DNA of 32,359 nucleotides from Acidobacteriota bacterium. GTDB lineage: Bacteria; Acidobacteriota; Terriglobia; Acidiferrales; UBA7541. This document shows positions 7,197 to 15,225 of the stretch, in pieces. The position numbers and the translations under genes are program-made. Below the pieces are notes generated by a model. The model saw nothing but the letters and a program-made list of their open reading frames with translations, was not told the origin of the DNA and did not search any database. The stretch is from contig QHYJ01000152.1 of NCBI GenBank assembly GCA_003223255.1, positions 1 through 32,359 on the forward strand. The letters are read 5' to 3'. Each line of letters starts with the position of its first letter. Positions within the stretch are counted from its first letter, which is position 1.

Positions 7197-9413
7197 CTAC
7201 TGATTCTCGGATTCGGCGACGAGCTTTCGGTAGACCTCTCGCGCGTGGTCGTATGCTTGGCGCGCATCGCCCAATTCCCGCGCCGAGATTTTAGGCGCCT
7301 TTTGCGTCCAGCATTGGTCCACAGCCGCCAGGCACCATTCCGCGCTCGCCCGCAGGGGACGCATCGGCTTGCCATTCACAATCACAAAAATCGGATTCGT
7401 ATGCGACGACGGCAGAATCCGCGCTGCGATCCAACTGCTTCGTTCCACGGGAGCGTCAAATTCCAAATCGCGCACCTGGCCGTCGGCCACGATGTTTTTC
7501 CGCGCAACCGCTTTCCCATCCACTACGATCTCAACGGCTACTTCTCTCGTACTTCCAATACGCGCCCGTTCGATGTGCCAAAACGGCCTCTGAGAATACG
7601 CCCGGTCCCGAATCGCGCCCAAAGGCTTCCGGAAAAGTCCGTCGTCCGGAGAATCTGGAATCCCGGCTAGAAAGGCCGACGGCTGGTCGCCGGCAAGTTC
7701 ACGTGAAACTGTTTCTGCCGGCGCGTCAAGATAAGCAGCTGCTTTCAATCCCACGTGCACGTTTCCGCCGCGGGGAATCTGCACTTCACTTTTGTGCGTT
7801 CCCACTTCAACTCCGTTTACGCGGAAGTCCATCAAATGACTCCGGCCATCGGAAACATAGCTGCGCCCGCCGCCGAGCGCCTCAAGCCATTTTGTATAAG
7901 TAAGTTCGCCATCCACTTTGGCGTAGACGCGCCCCTGGCCAACACGGCTGTCGGTAATGCACGGAAAATCCGTTTCGCCCGACACGCGCGTTCGGAAACC
8001 CACATTCAGCGTGTGATACCAGATGTTGAGTTCCCACACGTACGGCGTGTCCATGGTGGAGATGAAGTCCACGGTATCGGGGTAGGTCACGTCCACGATG
8101 TATTCGTTCGCTCCGATTCCGTCGAACCCCGGGATTTCGTAATTCGGCAGTTCGGAAGTTTTTACCTCCAATCCAAAACCGGAGTGTGCAAACCCCACGA
8201 CGGCTTTTTGCGATTTACCCCAGCGAAGAATCGGCAGGTCCCAGGTTGGCCAATCTTCGATCCGCTTCGTTCCCGGATAATCCTGCTCGGTCAAACCAAG
8301 CAAAACTAAATGCCCCGCATGGCTCGATGGAAAGCCGGAAACCTCCAGGTCGTAATGCATCAGCTCGTTCGGTTGGGACTGAGGATCGTCCTTCCCGGTG
8401 AAAAATTTCTTCTGGTAGTAGTAGCACGGTCCCCAGGTCAGCACGCAGCTCACGTTCAATCTTTCGCCTTGTACTTGCCTGGCCATATCTTCCGGCCGCA
8501 CGCCTTGTGTCGGGTCCTGGTAGTGCGAGCAGCCCGCCGCGTGCACGTGGTGATCACCGGAATACCACCCATACTTGGAGGGGTCGATCCATCGTTGCAT
8601 TTGGAACTCAATGCGGTTGTCGCCTCGCTCGGTCATCTCCACTCGCTTGGTTTGCGGCAGATATTCGGGTCCGAGCGTGCACGTGACCGCATACCTTCCC
8701 TTCGCCAGCGCCAGGGACTCGCCATTGTGCCGGTAAACCTGGGGCTGGAAGAAAAAGTCAGGCGCAAGCCGCTTGGACGGATTCGGGTAAATCCGCCCCA
8801 GGTCATCCCGGATCGTAAAGGCTGCAATTGTGGGAAGCTGGTTTTCGTCCAGAACGCTGAGGCGCAACTTGTTCGCAGGCAGAATCTTAAACAGCACGGT
8901 CGCTTCGTTTCGGAAGCCGATGTCTTGCGTGCCCTGTCCCACGTTAAAGCTCAATTTTGCGGAGCGCTCGCCTGCGTCCCGGCTGTAAATGGAAAGAATC
9001 CGGTATTCCAGTCCAAGCCCGGAGAGGCGCTCGGACACGGGATTCCGGTCATACAGAGAAATGTCCGCCCATCGTTGCTTGGCCTCTTCTGGCGTCAACT
9101 TTACCGCAGGTTGCGGGCTGAAGTCCGAGGGCGTATACACCTCCCCGCTGTTTTCACTTTGCACCTGCAACTTCGCAGTGACGCCGGCGGCGTTGGTCAC
9201 CTTGACTAAAAAAAGGCGTGTCCCTTCTTGCTCCAATTCCGGTTTCGCCGGCCCAACCTCGACCTTTACTCGGCTCTCTGCATTGATCGTCACGATCGCC
9301 AGCGCATACTGGTCCAGCACGCGCTCCAATTCGGTCACTGCGGCTGCCTCCTCCGGACGTCCCATCGCCGCATTGATTGCCTGCGAGTCCGCGGCTAGGA
9401 GAGGTTGGCCCAA
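7197..9413 (-). CDS. CehA/McbA-family metallohydrolase
   Basis: The open part of the gene gives 738 residues from a TTG at 9413. The C-terminal half has the PHP-like metallohydrolase core: D-H-H-V-H-A-A-G-C (metal-binding His residues), later G-F-A-H-S-G-F-G and a D/H-rich region. CehA-type enzymes include carbaryl hydrolase; the natural substrate here is unknown. The N-terminal half is beta-rich, likely a carbohydrate-binding or Ig-like region. As drawn it lacks a signal peptide, but the same frame continues upstream across two TAG codons into a good signal peptide and ribosome binding site (see 9414-9572), so the TTG is likely not the ancestral start. It ends in TAG, convergent with the aminotransferase. 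Confidence 0.8.
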   Translation of the reverse strand: MGQPLLAADSQAINAAMGRPEEAAAVTELERVLDQYALAIVTINAESRVKVEVGPAKPELEQEGTRLFLVKVTNAAGVTAKLQVQSENSGEVYTPSDFSPQPAVKLTPEEAKQRWADISLYDRNPVSERLSGLGLEYRILSIYSRDAGERSAKLSFNVGQGTQDIGFRNEATVLFKILPANKLRLSVLDENQLPTIAAFTIRDDLGRIYPNPSKRLAPDFFFQPQVYRHNGESLALAKGRYAVTCTLGPEYLPQTKRVEMTERGDNRIEFQMQRWIDPSKYGWYSGDHHVHAAGCSHYQDPTQGVRPEDMARQVQGERLNVSCVLTWGPCYYYQKKFFTGKDDPQSQPNELMHYDLEVSGFPSSHAGHLVLLGLTEQDYPGTKRIEDWPTWDLPILRWGKSQKAVVGFAHSGFGLEVKTSELPNYEIPGFDGIGANEYIVDVTYPDTVDFISTMDTPYVWELNIWYHTLNVGFRTRVSGETDFPCITDSRVGQGRVYAKVDGELTYTKWLEALGGGRSYVSDGRSHLMDFRVNGVEVGTHKSEVQIPRGGNVHVGLKAAAYLDAPAETVSRELAGDQPSAFLAGIPDSPDDGLFRKPLGAIRDRAYSQRPFWHIERARIGSTREVAVEIVVDGKAVARKNIVADGQVRDLEFDAPVERSSWIAARILPSSHTNPIFVIVNGKPMRPLRASAEWCLAAVDQCWTQKAPKISARELGDARQAYDHAREVYRKLVAESENQ

Positions 9414-9572
9414 AAAGCTCAGGGCCTATTGGACCTGCCGAACCTGTTGCGCCAGAGGCTGCAAGGCCACTCTTGGCGTCTGCTCCCGGTTCTGGCTCAT
9501 GGCCTCCTACGCGAAGACCGGGACAAGTAACCATAAGGCCAGGGGGAATCTCAAAGGCACAAGGAGTTTCAT
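9414..9572 (-). pseudogene. Signal-peptide end of the CehA gene, split by two amber codons
   Basis: On the minus strand an ATG at 9572 follows GGGAGGA (9587-9581) at good spacing and begins a 21-residue signal peptide (M-K-L-L-V-P, then a Leu/Val-rich core ending V-F-A). The next codon is TAG (9509-9507), then 26 codons starting E-A-M-S-Q-N and ending V-R-Q-V-Q, a second TAG (9428-9426), then A-L-S-F straight into the main frame. There is no frameshift over the whole 159 nt. Reading both TAG as Gln (CAG) gives a normal A-Q cleavage site. This is either recent nonsense decay, sequence error, or stop-codon readthrough. Confidence 0.75.
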
Positions 9573-9587
9573 CGGGGAGGTCCTCCC

Positions 9588-9802
9588 TCGGGAAGCAAAG
9601 CTTTGGAACCCGCAAAGACAGCGACGCACTTTACCTCATCGCTTTGTTAAAGGAAACAGCGGCCGGTGGCGCCGCCTAGACCCGACACTGGCCAGTTGAG
9701 TTTCGCTTCATTTTCCTGGATCCCAAGAGCGATCTCCGATCTCCGCCAATCTCACGAGGGTGCCCTTCGCCCTTATCGAGCGGCACGCTCGTTCTATCTT
9801 TC
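9588..9802. other. Intergenic stretch, no gene seen
   Basis: About 215 nt between the CehA upstream region and the ABC ATPase stop. No conserved reading frame, RNA gene or convincing terminator was recognised; it should hold the promoter of the minus-strand CehA gene. Confidence 0.4.
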
Positions 9803-10582
9803 TCAATACAGGTGAAAATATCCGTCATGGTGCCCCAGCCGTACTTTTGCATTGAACAGTTTTGATAAGTTTTCTTCGGTCAGGATCGCCGCCTTGGGTC
9901 CGTCGGCGAGAATCCGTCCTTCGCGCAACAAAACAACCCGCTCGATTTCCGGAATGATTTCCGACACGTGATGGGTTACCAGCAAAATGCCCAGGCCCGA
10001 CTGCGCCAGCGCGCGCAAGGTTTCGCGCAGCTGCAATCGCGCCCCGATGTCCAGCGCATTGCTCGGCTCATCAAAAAGCAGCGTTTGCGGGTTGTGCACC
10101 AGCGCCCGCGCGATCAGCGTTCGCTTGGCTTCCCCGGAAGACATTTGCGCCACGGGCCGGTCCGCAAGGTGCGCGATGCCCAGCCGTTCGAGCGCGGCCT
10201 CGGCGCGCCCGAGGAGTTCCGGCTCAGGATGATGATGCGGCAAAATGCGCGTGCTGCTGAAAAATCCGGAGAGCACCACATCCTTCCCGGTGGCCTCGGT
10301 GGTGCACGACACCAGCAGGTCCGGCGACACAATTCCCAGCAACGAACGCAACTCAAAAATGTTCCACCGTTCGTGCCCTAGAATGGAGATCGAACATCGG
10401 TCCCGCGCCAGGGGATAGCACTCGCGCGTGATGGTCTTGATCAGCGTGGACTTCCCGCAGCCATTCGGCCCCAGGATGCACACGTGCTCCCCGGCCGCAA
10501 GTTCCAGGTTGACCTCCCGGAGCGCGGCGCAATTCCCGCGCATGACCGTGACATTTCTAAGGGAAAGCAGGGGTGGCGCCAC
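9803..10582 (-). CDS. ABC transporter ATP-binding protein (YlmA/ModF-like)
   Basis: A complete 259-residue single-domain ABC ATPase: Walker A G-P-N-G-C-G-K-S-T (38-46), signature M-S-S-G-E-A-K-R (147-154), Walker B L-L-F-D-E-P-S-N-A-L-D (168-178) and the switch histidine in V-T-H-H (204-205). Overall organisation resembles stand-alone ATPases such as YlmA and the molybdate-related ModF, whose roles are poorly known. No permease or binding protein is adjacent, so transport function is not supported by context. GTG start at 10582 is preceded by GAGGAG. A candidate structured RNA ending in a strong terminator lies 180 nt upstream on the same strand; it could be independent or act as a leader. 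Confidence 0.9.
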   Translation of the reverse strand: MAPPLLSLRNVTVMRGNCAALREVNLELAAGEHVCILGPNGCGKSTLIKTITRECYPLARDRCSISILGHERWNIFELRSLLGIVSPDLLVSCTTEATGKDVVLSGFFSSTRILPHHHPEPELLGRAEAALERLGIAHLADRPVAQMSSGEAKRTLIARALVHNPQTLLFDEPSNALDIGARLQLRETLRALAQSGLGILLVTHHVSEIIPEIERVVLLREGRILADGPKAAILTEENLSKLFNAKVRLGHHDGYFHLY

Positions 10583-10762
10583 AACTACTCCTCATCTTTC
10601 GTTGGATTCCTCTGTAACTTGCCGGCAGCGGCGGGACTGGCCCTGCCCGCTGCGACTTGCTGGTCAATGCCGGAAGAGCACACCAAATACTGTGCCTCTG
10701 GTCGCAGGCTCATCTTAACCGAGGGAACGGCCAAGCCGTGCCGTAACCTCACCAGGTAGAAC

Positions 10763-10797
10763 AAAAAGGAGGTGAAAACAAAGGCGTTTTCACCTCC
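10763..10797 (-). terminator. Strong intrinsic terminator
   Basis: On the minus strand GGAGGTGAAAAC (10797-10786) and its exact complement (10779-10768) form a 12-bp perfect stem with a 6-nt loop, followed by five T (10767-10763). This is a textbook Rho-independent terminator for minus-strand transcription; on the plus strand there is no T tract. Confidence 0.85.
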
Positions 10798-10932
10798 CGG
10801 AGTGGATGGGGTGTTGCATGTCGAAGCCCTGGGGCGGCTCAGCAGGCCTGCCCTGCCAGGCAGGTCTGCGGCCTCACTCGCGTGTTGCTTTTAGCAATTC
10901 GTTAGGAGACGCACCACCAAAGAGCCTCTCTT
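10763..10932 (-). ncRNA. Candidate ~170-nt structured small RNA
   Basis: Between a near-consensus promoter (10968-10940) and a strong terminator (10797-10763) lies a 170-nt region with no reading frame but several complementary segments. On the RNA strand I see a long G/C-rich arm made of GGC/GCC, GCAG/CUGC and CCUGCC/GGCAGG with a hexaloop (about 10873-10837), a small hairpin UUGCU-AAA-AGCAA (about 10897-10885), and a long-range pairing GGUGGUGC with GCAACACC (about 10918-10911 with 10817-10810, one mismatch). A rod with a closing stem, a bubble holding a small hairpin and a long terminal arm is the general layout of 6S RNA, and the length fits, but I recognise no conserved 6S sequence. Alternative: attenuator leader of the ABC ATPase gene. 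Confidence 0.5.
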
Positions 10933-10939
10933 GGAGCGC

Positions 10940-10968
10940 GTTTTAGCACTCGAAACCGCAAGTGTCAA
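10940..10968 (-). promoter_or_regulatory. Near-consensus sigma-70 promoter of the small RNA
   Basis: Minus strand: perfect -35 TTGACA (10968-10963), exactly 17 bp spacer, -10 TAAAAC (10945-10940). Start of transcription is expected near 10932-10934. It is the best promoter I found by eye in the window. Confidence 0.7.
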
Positions 10969-11344
10969 TCGCAAAAAACGCTCAATAACGCTCAATTCTG
11001 CACCGAGGTTTTCCTGGCTTCCCACGCTTTAAGGCAGGCAAGGCGTTTATGAATCGGAAGCCCGATCCTTAGGAACGTCTAAACGTGTTGTTTCCGCAGA
11101 CTTGCATCGTCCGGCAGCGGCTAGATCATTTAAAGACCGCCTCTTTATTCTCGCGCAACCATTGTAGTGTCCAGCCTGCCTCGACACCTGCCCGCAGAAC
11201 TATGTGCAGACAGTAGATATGTGCAGTGGGTGTCCTAAGTCGCCTGTTGTCAACGCGCCCGCATAGCTGGACTTAGCATAATATTCTCGGTTGGTTGGCG
11301 GAGCTCGGGTCAGGGTTGTCATACACGCGCGTCCTCGGGAAGGG
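10969..11344. other. Gene-free stretch beside a recombinase relic
   Basis: About 375 nt with no convincing gene on either strand. It contains a short direct repeat TATGTGCAG (about 11201 and 11218) and GTCCAGC near 11169 with its complement GCTGGAC near 11266. It could hold the outer end of the decayed mobile element whose recombinase follows, but no clear terminal inverted repeat or target duplication was found. Confidence 0.35.
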
Positions 11345-11860
11345 TTACAAGGAACGGAGCCAGTCGAGAAGGTCCTTGTTCTGCTGCCAGCATGGGATCG
11401 TCTGGACTGGTGAAGGCTCGCTGATTTTTTCAAGGGCGTTTCGCTTCATCTCCAGATTTGCCCTCGCGTAAATCTGAGTCGTTTTAGCATCCACGTGGCC
11501 GAGGAAGTCGCGGATCATGTCGAGCGAGACTCCGCTCTGCAGCAGGTGCATACCCTTTGTATGTCTGGAGCGTGTGCGGGCTTACGGTTCGGTTTAAACT
11601 CGGACACTTGCTTCATGCCAGAACGACGTATTTGTGAAGGATGTAGCGGATTCCCGAACGCGTCAGTCGCTCGTGGCGCGCGTTGTGGAAAAGAGGCTTG
11701 TCGAACTGTTCGGGATGATCAAGGTGGTTTTCCTGCGTGTGACTGCGTAGAAGCTGAACCGCGTTGGCCATCAAAGGCACAGCCCGCATTTTGCGCCCCT
11801 TTCCCAGAAGACGCAGTTGCGCGCGTGGATCCAGGGAACTTGCGCTTGCGCGTATAGGGT
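11345..11860 (-). pseudogene. Decayed tyrosine recombinase (integrase) C-terminal part
   Basis: Reading the minus strand with two repairs gives a clear integrase catalytic half: G-K-G-R-K-M-R-A-V-P-L (beta-hairpin with Lys, about 11810-11775), K-P-L-F-H-N, L-T-R-S-G-I-R-Y-I-L-H-K-Y, then P-H-T-L-R-H-T (H-x-x-R), M-H-L-L-Q-S-G-V, L-G-H and the nucleophile in T-Q-I-Y-A-R-A. Lesions: an in-frame TGA at 11615-11613 and a 1-nt insertion near 11567. The first catalytic Arg and the N-terminal DNA-binding domain are absent or unrecognisable beyond about 11860. It resembles recombinases of transposon-type integrase clusters (long E-M-K-R tail). Only the last 68 codons remain open from the Met of M-H-L-L. 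A relic of a mobile element. Confidence 0.8.
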
Positions 11861-11902
11861 TTTCTCCGGATTGATTTTTAGTAAGGATTGGGCCAAGAAC
11901 AT

Positions 11903-11958
11903 GCCACCAGGCGGCGCGGCTGGTTTGGCTCAGCTGTGCCGCCCAAGAGCGGGGTGGC
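11903..11958 (+). promoter_or_regulatory. Nested hairpin in the leader of the secreted repeat protein
   Basis: On the plus strand 11910-11922 and 11931-11943 pair over 13 positions (11 Watson-Crick, 2 G-U) around an 8-nt loop, and GCCACC (11903-11908) can pair outside it with GGTGGC (11953-11958). It lies about 130 nt before the ATG at 12090. No T tract follows, so it is not a simple terminator; a role in leader stability or in the old element's end is possible. Confidence 0.4.
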
Positions 11959-12089
11959 CTAGTGGCTTCGGAATTTATCTCCGCTCACCCCAAGGGGCAA
12001 GCGCGCGGGAGGTTTGTGCGCGCCCGCAGAACCACGCTGCGTGCCGTGTTGTGGTCCAAGTGTTTCCAGCGAAAAGGAGGTCCCCAGTC

Positions 12090-14513
12090 ATGCTCCGAAA
12101 AGCAGGTTGCCTCGGTGTGTTTGCCGGTGTCTTGGCCATCCTCTTTGCGCTGCGGGCTACCCCCGTTGCCGCGCAGGAGATGGTGCTAAAAGGACCGAGA
12201 ATCATTTACGAAGACAGGCACGATACTTCGCCGCCGGTCCGGGAAATGCCGTTGGCCGCCAAGGGGCGCGGCAAGCCGTTGTCGCACCGGAGGCCTGGAC
12301 TGGGCCGCATGGGTAGCGGTCCCGACACCGTGCTGCAAAGCGGCGCGGTACCGCTGGTGAGCACGACCAACGGGCTGAACTTCGGGGGCATTGGGTCGAC
12401 GGGATTTGCGCCGCCGGATACCAATGCGTCGGTGGGGGCTACACAGGTGGTGGAAACGCTGAATGTTTCCTATCAGGTCTTTAATAAGTCCACTGGAGCG
12501 TCGGTGTTCGGCCCTGTTTCGATAGGGAATCTTTGGAGCGGCTTTGGGGGGCTGTGCGAGACGGGCAGTTTGAGCGATCCAGTGGTGCTGTATGACAAAG
12601 CGGCGAGGAGGTGGGTCATCGCCATTGTGGCGTTTGACTCGACGTTTAGTAATAACGCGGAGTGCATCGCGGTTTCCACGACTTCCGATGCGACCGGGAG
12701 TTTCAATCGCTATGAGTTATCTTTTGGCGGCGATCTGAACGACTACACCAAGCTGTCGGTGTGGCCGGACGGGTACTATTTGTCGGCGAACCTCTTTCCG
12801 TCTGGCACGTTTTTCGCAGGGCCGATTGCTTGCGCGCTGAATCGCACCGCCATGCTGGCGGGGAGTACTGCCACTGCGCAGTGCTTCCAGCTAGGAACGA
12901 ACGATGCGAACTTGCTGGCGTCAGATCTGGACGGTTCGACGGCGCCTCCGGCGGGTTCACCCAACTTCTTTATGGAACTGGGGACTTCAAATACGCTGAA
13001 TCTCTATAAGTTCCATGTGGATTTCGCGAACTCGAACAATACGACGCTCACCGGGCCGATTGCCATTACGGTACCGTCGTATACGGACGCGTGCGGAGGG
13101 ACGGGAGGAACGTGTATCCCGCAACCCGGCACAAGCCAACAACTCGACACGCTCGGAGAGCGGCTCATGTTCCGGCTGGCGTATCGCAATTTCGGGAGCC
13201 ACGAGTCGCTGGTTACCTCGCACTCGATTACGTCGGGGAGCAGCACGGCGGTGCGGTGGTATGAAATCCAGAGCCCTAATGGAACGCCGACGGTTTTCCA
13301 GTCCGGCACGTTTGCGCCAAACGCGAGCTCGCGGTGGATGCCGAGCATCGCCATGGACAAGGCCGGCGATATCGCGCTGGGCTATAGCCTGTCCAGCAGC
13401 AGCGTGTTTCCTTCTACGGGATCGGGCTCACAGACAGGCGGGCTCAGCCGTTGGGGCGACTATACCAGCATGGCGATTGACCCGGCAGATGACTGCACGT
13501 TTTGGTACAGCAACCAGTATGAGCCGAGCAGCGGCAACTTCAACTGGGCTACCTGGCTGGCGTCGTTCAAGTTTCCTTCTTGCGGTTCCACGACCCCCGA
13601 CTTTACGGTGGCCGCCACGCCGTCTTCGCAAAGCGTAGTGCAAGGGAGCAGCACCAGCTACACGGTAACGGTTGGAGCAGTGAACGGGTTCACCGGGGCA
13701 GTCAGTTTCAGCGCGAGTGGGCTGCCGACAGGGGCGGGCGCCAGCTTTAGCCCGAGTTCGGTAACCGGCTCCGGGCCGTCAACGATGACGGTGACGACTG
13801 TCAGCACAACGCCGACGGGAACGTACAACATAACGATTACCGGGACCAGCGGCACAACCACTCACTCGACTAGCGTGTCGTTGACGGTGAACGCCGGAGC
13901 CACGCCGAACTTCAGCTTGTCGGCGTCGCCAAGCAGTGTGAGCATCACGCAAGGCAGCAGCGGCACGAGCACGATCACTATTACGCCGACGAATGGCTTC
14001 ACAGGCAGCGTGACCCTGTCCGCTTCCGGTTTGCCCAGTGGGGTGGGAGCGGGGTTTAGCTCGAACCCCGCCACGAGCCGTAGTACCCTCACGTTGACGG
14101 CCAGCAGCACGGCGACGACAGGAACGGTGACTGTGTCCATCAGAGGAATCTCCGGCAGCTTGACGCACACGACCACAATCACGCTTACGGTGAACCCCGC
14201 GGGCACGGCGAACTTCGGCCTGTCGGCCTCGCCGAGCAGCTTGTCCATCAGTCAAGGCTCAAGCGGGAGGAGCACGATCAGCATCACGCCGACGAATGGC
14301 TTCGCGGGCAGCGTAACCCTGTCCGCTTCCGGTTTGCCCAGTGGGGTGAGCGCGGCGTTCAGCCCGAATCCGGCGACCTCCAGCAGCACGGCGACGTTTA
14401 CCGTCAGCAGCACCGCAGCGCGAGGGACGTTCAGCGTGACAGTCACCGGCACTTCGGGCAGCCTGACGCACGCAACCACAATCAGCCTTACGGTGGGCAG
14501 CGGCGACAACTGA
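12090..14513 (+). CDS. Large secreted protein with three Ig-like repeats
   Basis: A protein of 807 residues, exported: signal peptide at 1-30 (hydrophobic core, A-T-P-V-A-A-Q). Residues about 60-495 form a beta-rich domain with G-F-A-P-P-D-T-N-A-S-V-G, V-V-L-Y-D-K and R-W-V-I-A-I segments, of propeller type and seen by me in acidobacterial surface proteins; no catalytic motif is evident. From about residue 503 three tandem Ig-like repeats of 100-103 residues follow (x-F-x-x-x-A-x-P-S-S ... V-x-x-G-S-S ... N-G-F-x-G-x-V-x-x-S-A-S-G-L-P), rich in Ser/Thr/Gly, ending in G-S-G-D-N. ATG 12090 is chosen because AAAGGAGG lies at 12073-12080; the open frame extends upstream through the recombinase relic without homology. 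Likely a surface or adhesion protein. Confidence 0.8.
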   Translation: MLRKAGCLGVFAGVLAILFALRATPVAAQEMVLKGPRIIYEDRHDTSPPVREMPLAAKGRGKPLSHRRPGLGRMGSGPDTVLQSGAVPLVSTTNGLNFGGIGSTGFAPPDTNASVGATQVVETLNVSYQVFNKSTGASVFGPVSIGNLWSGFGGLCETGSLSDPVVLYDKAARRWVIAIVAFDSTFSNNAECIAVSTTSDATGSFNRYELSFGGDLNDYTKLSVWPDGYYLSANLFPSGTFFAGPIACALNRTAMLAGSTATAQCFQLGTNDANLLASDLDGSTAPPAGSPNFFMELGTSNTLNLYKFHVDFANSNNTTLTGPIAITVPSYTDACGGTGGTCIPQPGTSQQLDTLGERLMFRLAYRNFGSHESLVTSHSITSGSSTAVRWYEIQSPNGTPTVFQSGTFAPNASSRWMPSIAMDKAGDIALGYSLSSSSVFPSTGSGSQTGGLSRWGDYTSMAIDPADDCTFWYSNQYEPSSGNFNWATWLASFKFPSCGSTTPDFTVAATPSSQSVVQGSSTSYTVTVGAVNGFTGAVSFSASGLPTGAGASFSPSSVTGSGPSTMTVTTVSTTPTGTYNITITGTSGTTTHSTSVSLTVNAGATPNFSLSASPSSVSITQGSSGTSTITITPTNGFTGSVTLSASGLPSGVGAGFSSNPATSRSTLTLTASSTATTGTVTVSIRGISGSLTHTTTITLTVNPAGTANFGLSASPSSLSISQGSSGRSTISITPTNGFAGSVTLSASGLPSGVSAAFSPNPATSSSTATFTVSSTAARGTFSVTVTGTSGSLTHATTISLTVGSGDN
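13599..14510 (+). repeat. Three tandem ~300-bp repeats coding Ig-like modules
   Basis: Copies at 13599-13907, 13908-14210 (303 bp) and 14211-14510. Copies 2 and 3 are nearly identical in DNA over long runs (for example from 13983 and from 14286, offset exactly 303), while copy 1 is diverged, suggesting a recent in-frame duplication of the last module. Confidence 0.85.
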
Positions 14514-14595
14514 GGGCTTTCCCCCTGGGGCCAGGTCCGGCGGATTTAACTTGGCCTTTTGCAGTAGCGAATTTTCAGACTAACCGCGCTCGCCC

Positions 14596-15225
14596 TCAGT
14601 CGTTGTCGGTGGGCCGGAGGGAGCTGCGAGCACGGCTGGCGAGGCGCGTGGCCCATTCGATCCAAGGCACGGCTTCGAGTTCGGCGAGGTAAGAATAGGC
14701 AACGGAGACAACGAGGAGAGTGAGGAGCAAGCAGAGGGTTTGGCCGCCAATGATGGTGACGGCAATCGTGGCGCGTTGCTCGGAGCCAGCGCCAATGCCG
14801 ATGGCTACGGGAACGAGCCCGGCGATGATGGAGAGTGTGGTCATCAGGATGGGGCGCAAATGCACGCGGTTGGCTTCGAGGATGGCTTCGCCGACGGGCA
14901 TGCCAGCCGCGCGCAAACAGTTGGTGTAGTCGACCTGGAGAATGCCGTTTTTTTTGACGATACCCAGCAGGAGGAACATGCCGAGAGCGCTCCAGAGGCT
15001 GAGGGCCCGTCCGGTGATCCACAACGAGAAAAGCGCAAAGGGAATGGTTAGCGGAAGCGTGAGCATGATGATGAAGGGGTAAGTAAAGCTCTCAAACTGC
15101 GCGGCCAGCACCATGTACATGAAAAGGGAAGCAAGCGACCATGGCCAGCAGGAGATTCCAGGTAGTTTCTTCCAGCACTTTGACCTGCCCGGAGAAAAGG
15201 TAGGAATAGCCGCTTTTCCTAACAG
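14596..15225 (-). pseudogene. RND efflux pump C-terminal remnant
   Basis: The minus strand encodes the last about 200 residues of an HAE1/AcrB-like pump: F-M-Y-M-V-L-A-A-Q-F-E-S-F, G-I-V-K-K-N-G-I-L-Q-V-D-Y-T, E-A-N-R-V-H-L-R-P-I-L-M-T-T and I-G-G-Q-T-L all match the conserved last membrane region. Its preceding segment (G-Y-S-Y-L-F-S-G-Q-V-K-V-L-E-E-T-T) is also RND-like but lies one frame off, between about 15225 and 15130, with a 1-nt insertion in a C/T run near 15130 linking the two. The rest of the pump, about 850 residues, and its partner genes are absent. The remnant stays open only because it is joined to the flippase frame. Confidence 0.75.

Noticed and set aside
8310-9209. 299-codon plus-strand frame opposite the CehA gene
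   Set aside because: Shadow frame; the minus-strand protein has clear metallohydrolase motifs.
10768-10797. Plus-strand terminator
   Set aside because: The stem is symmetric but the T tract exists only on the minus strand.
11948-12010. tRNA-like string around GGGGTGGCCTAGTGGC
   Set aside because: No acceptor pairing, no T-loop (GTTC) and no proper anticodon stem could be found.
11817-12089. Extension of the secreted repeat protein upstream of ATG 12090
   Set aside because: It overlaps the recombinase relic and a hairpin, has no homology-like pattern, and the signal peptide and ribosome binding site fit ATG 12090.
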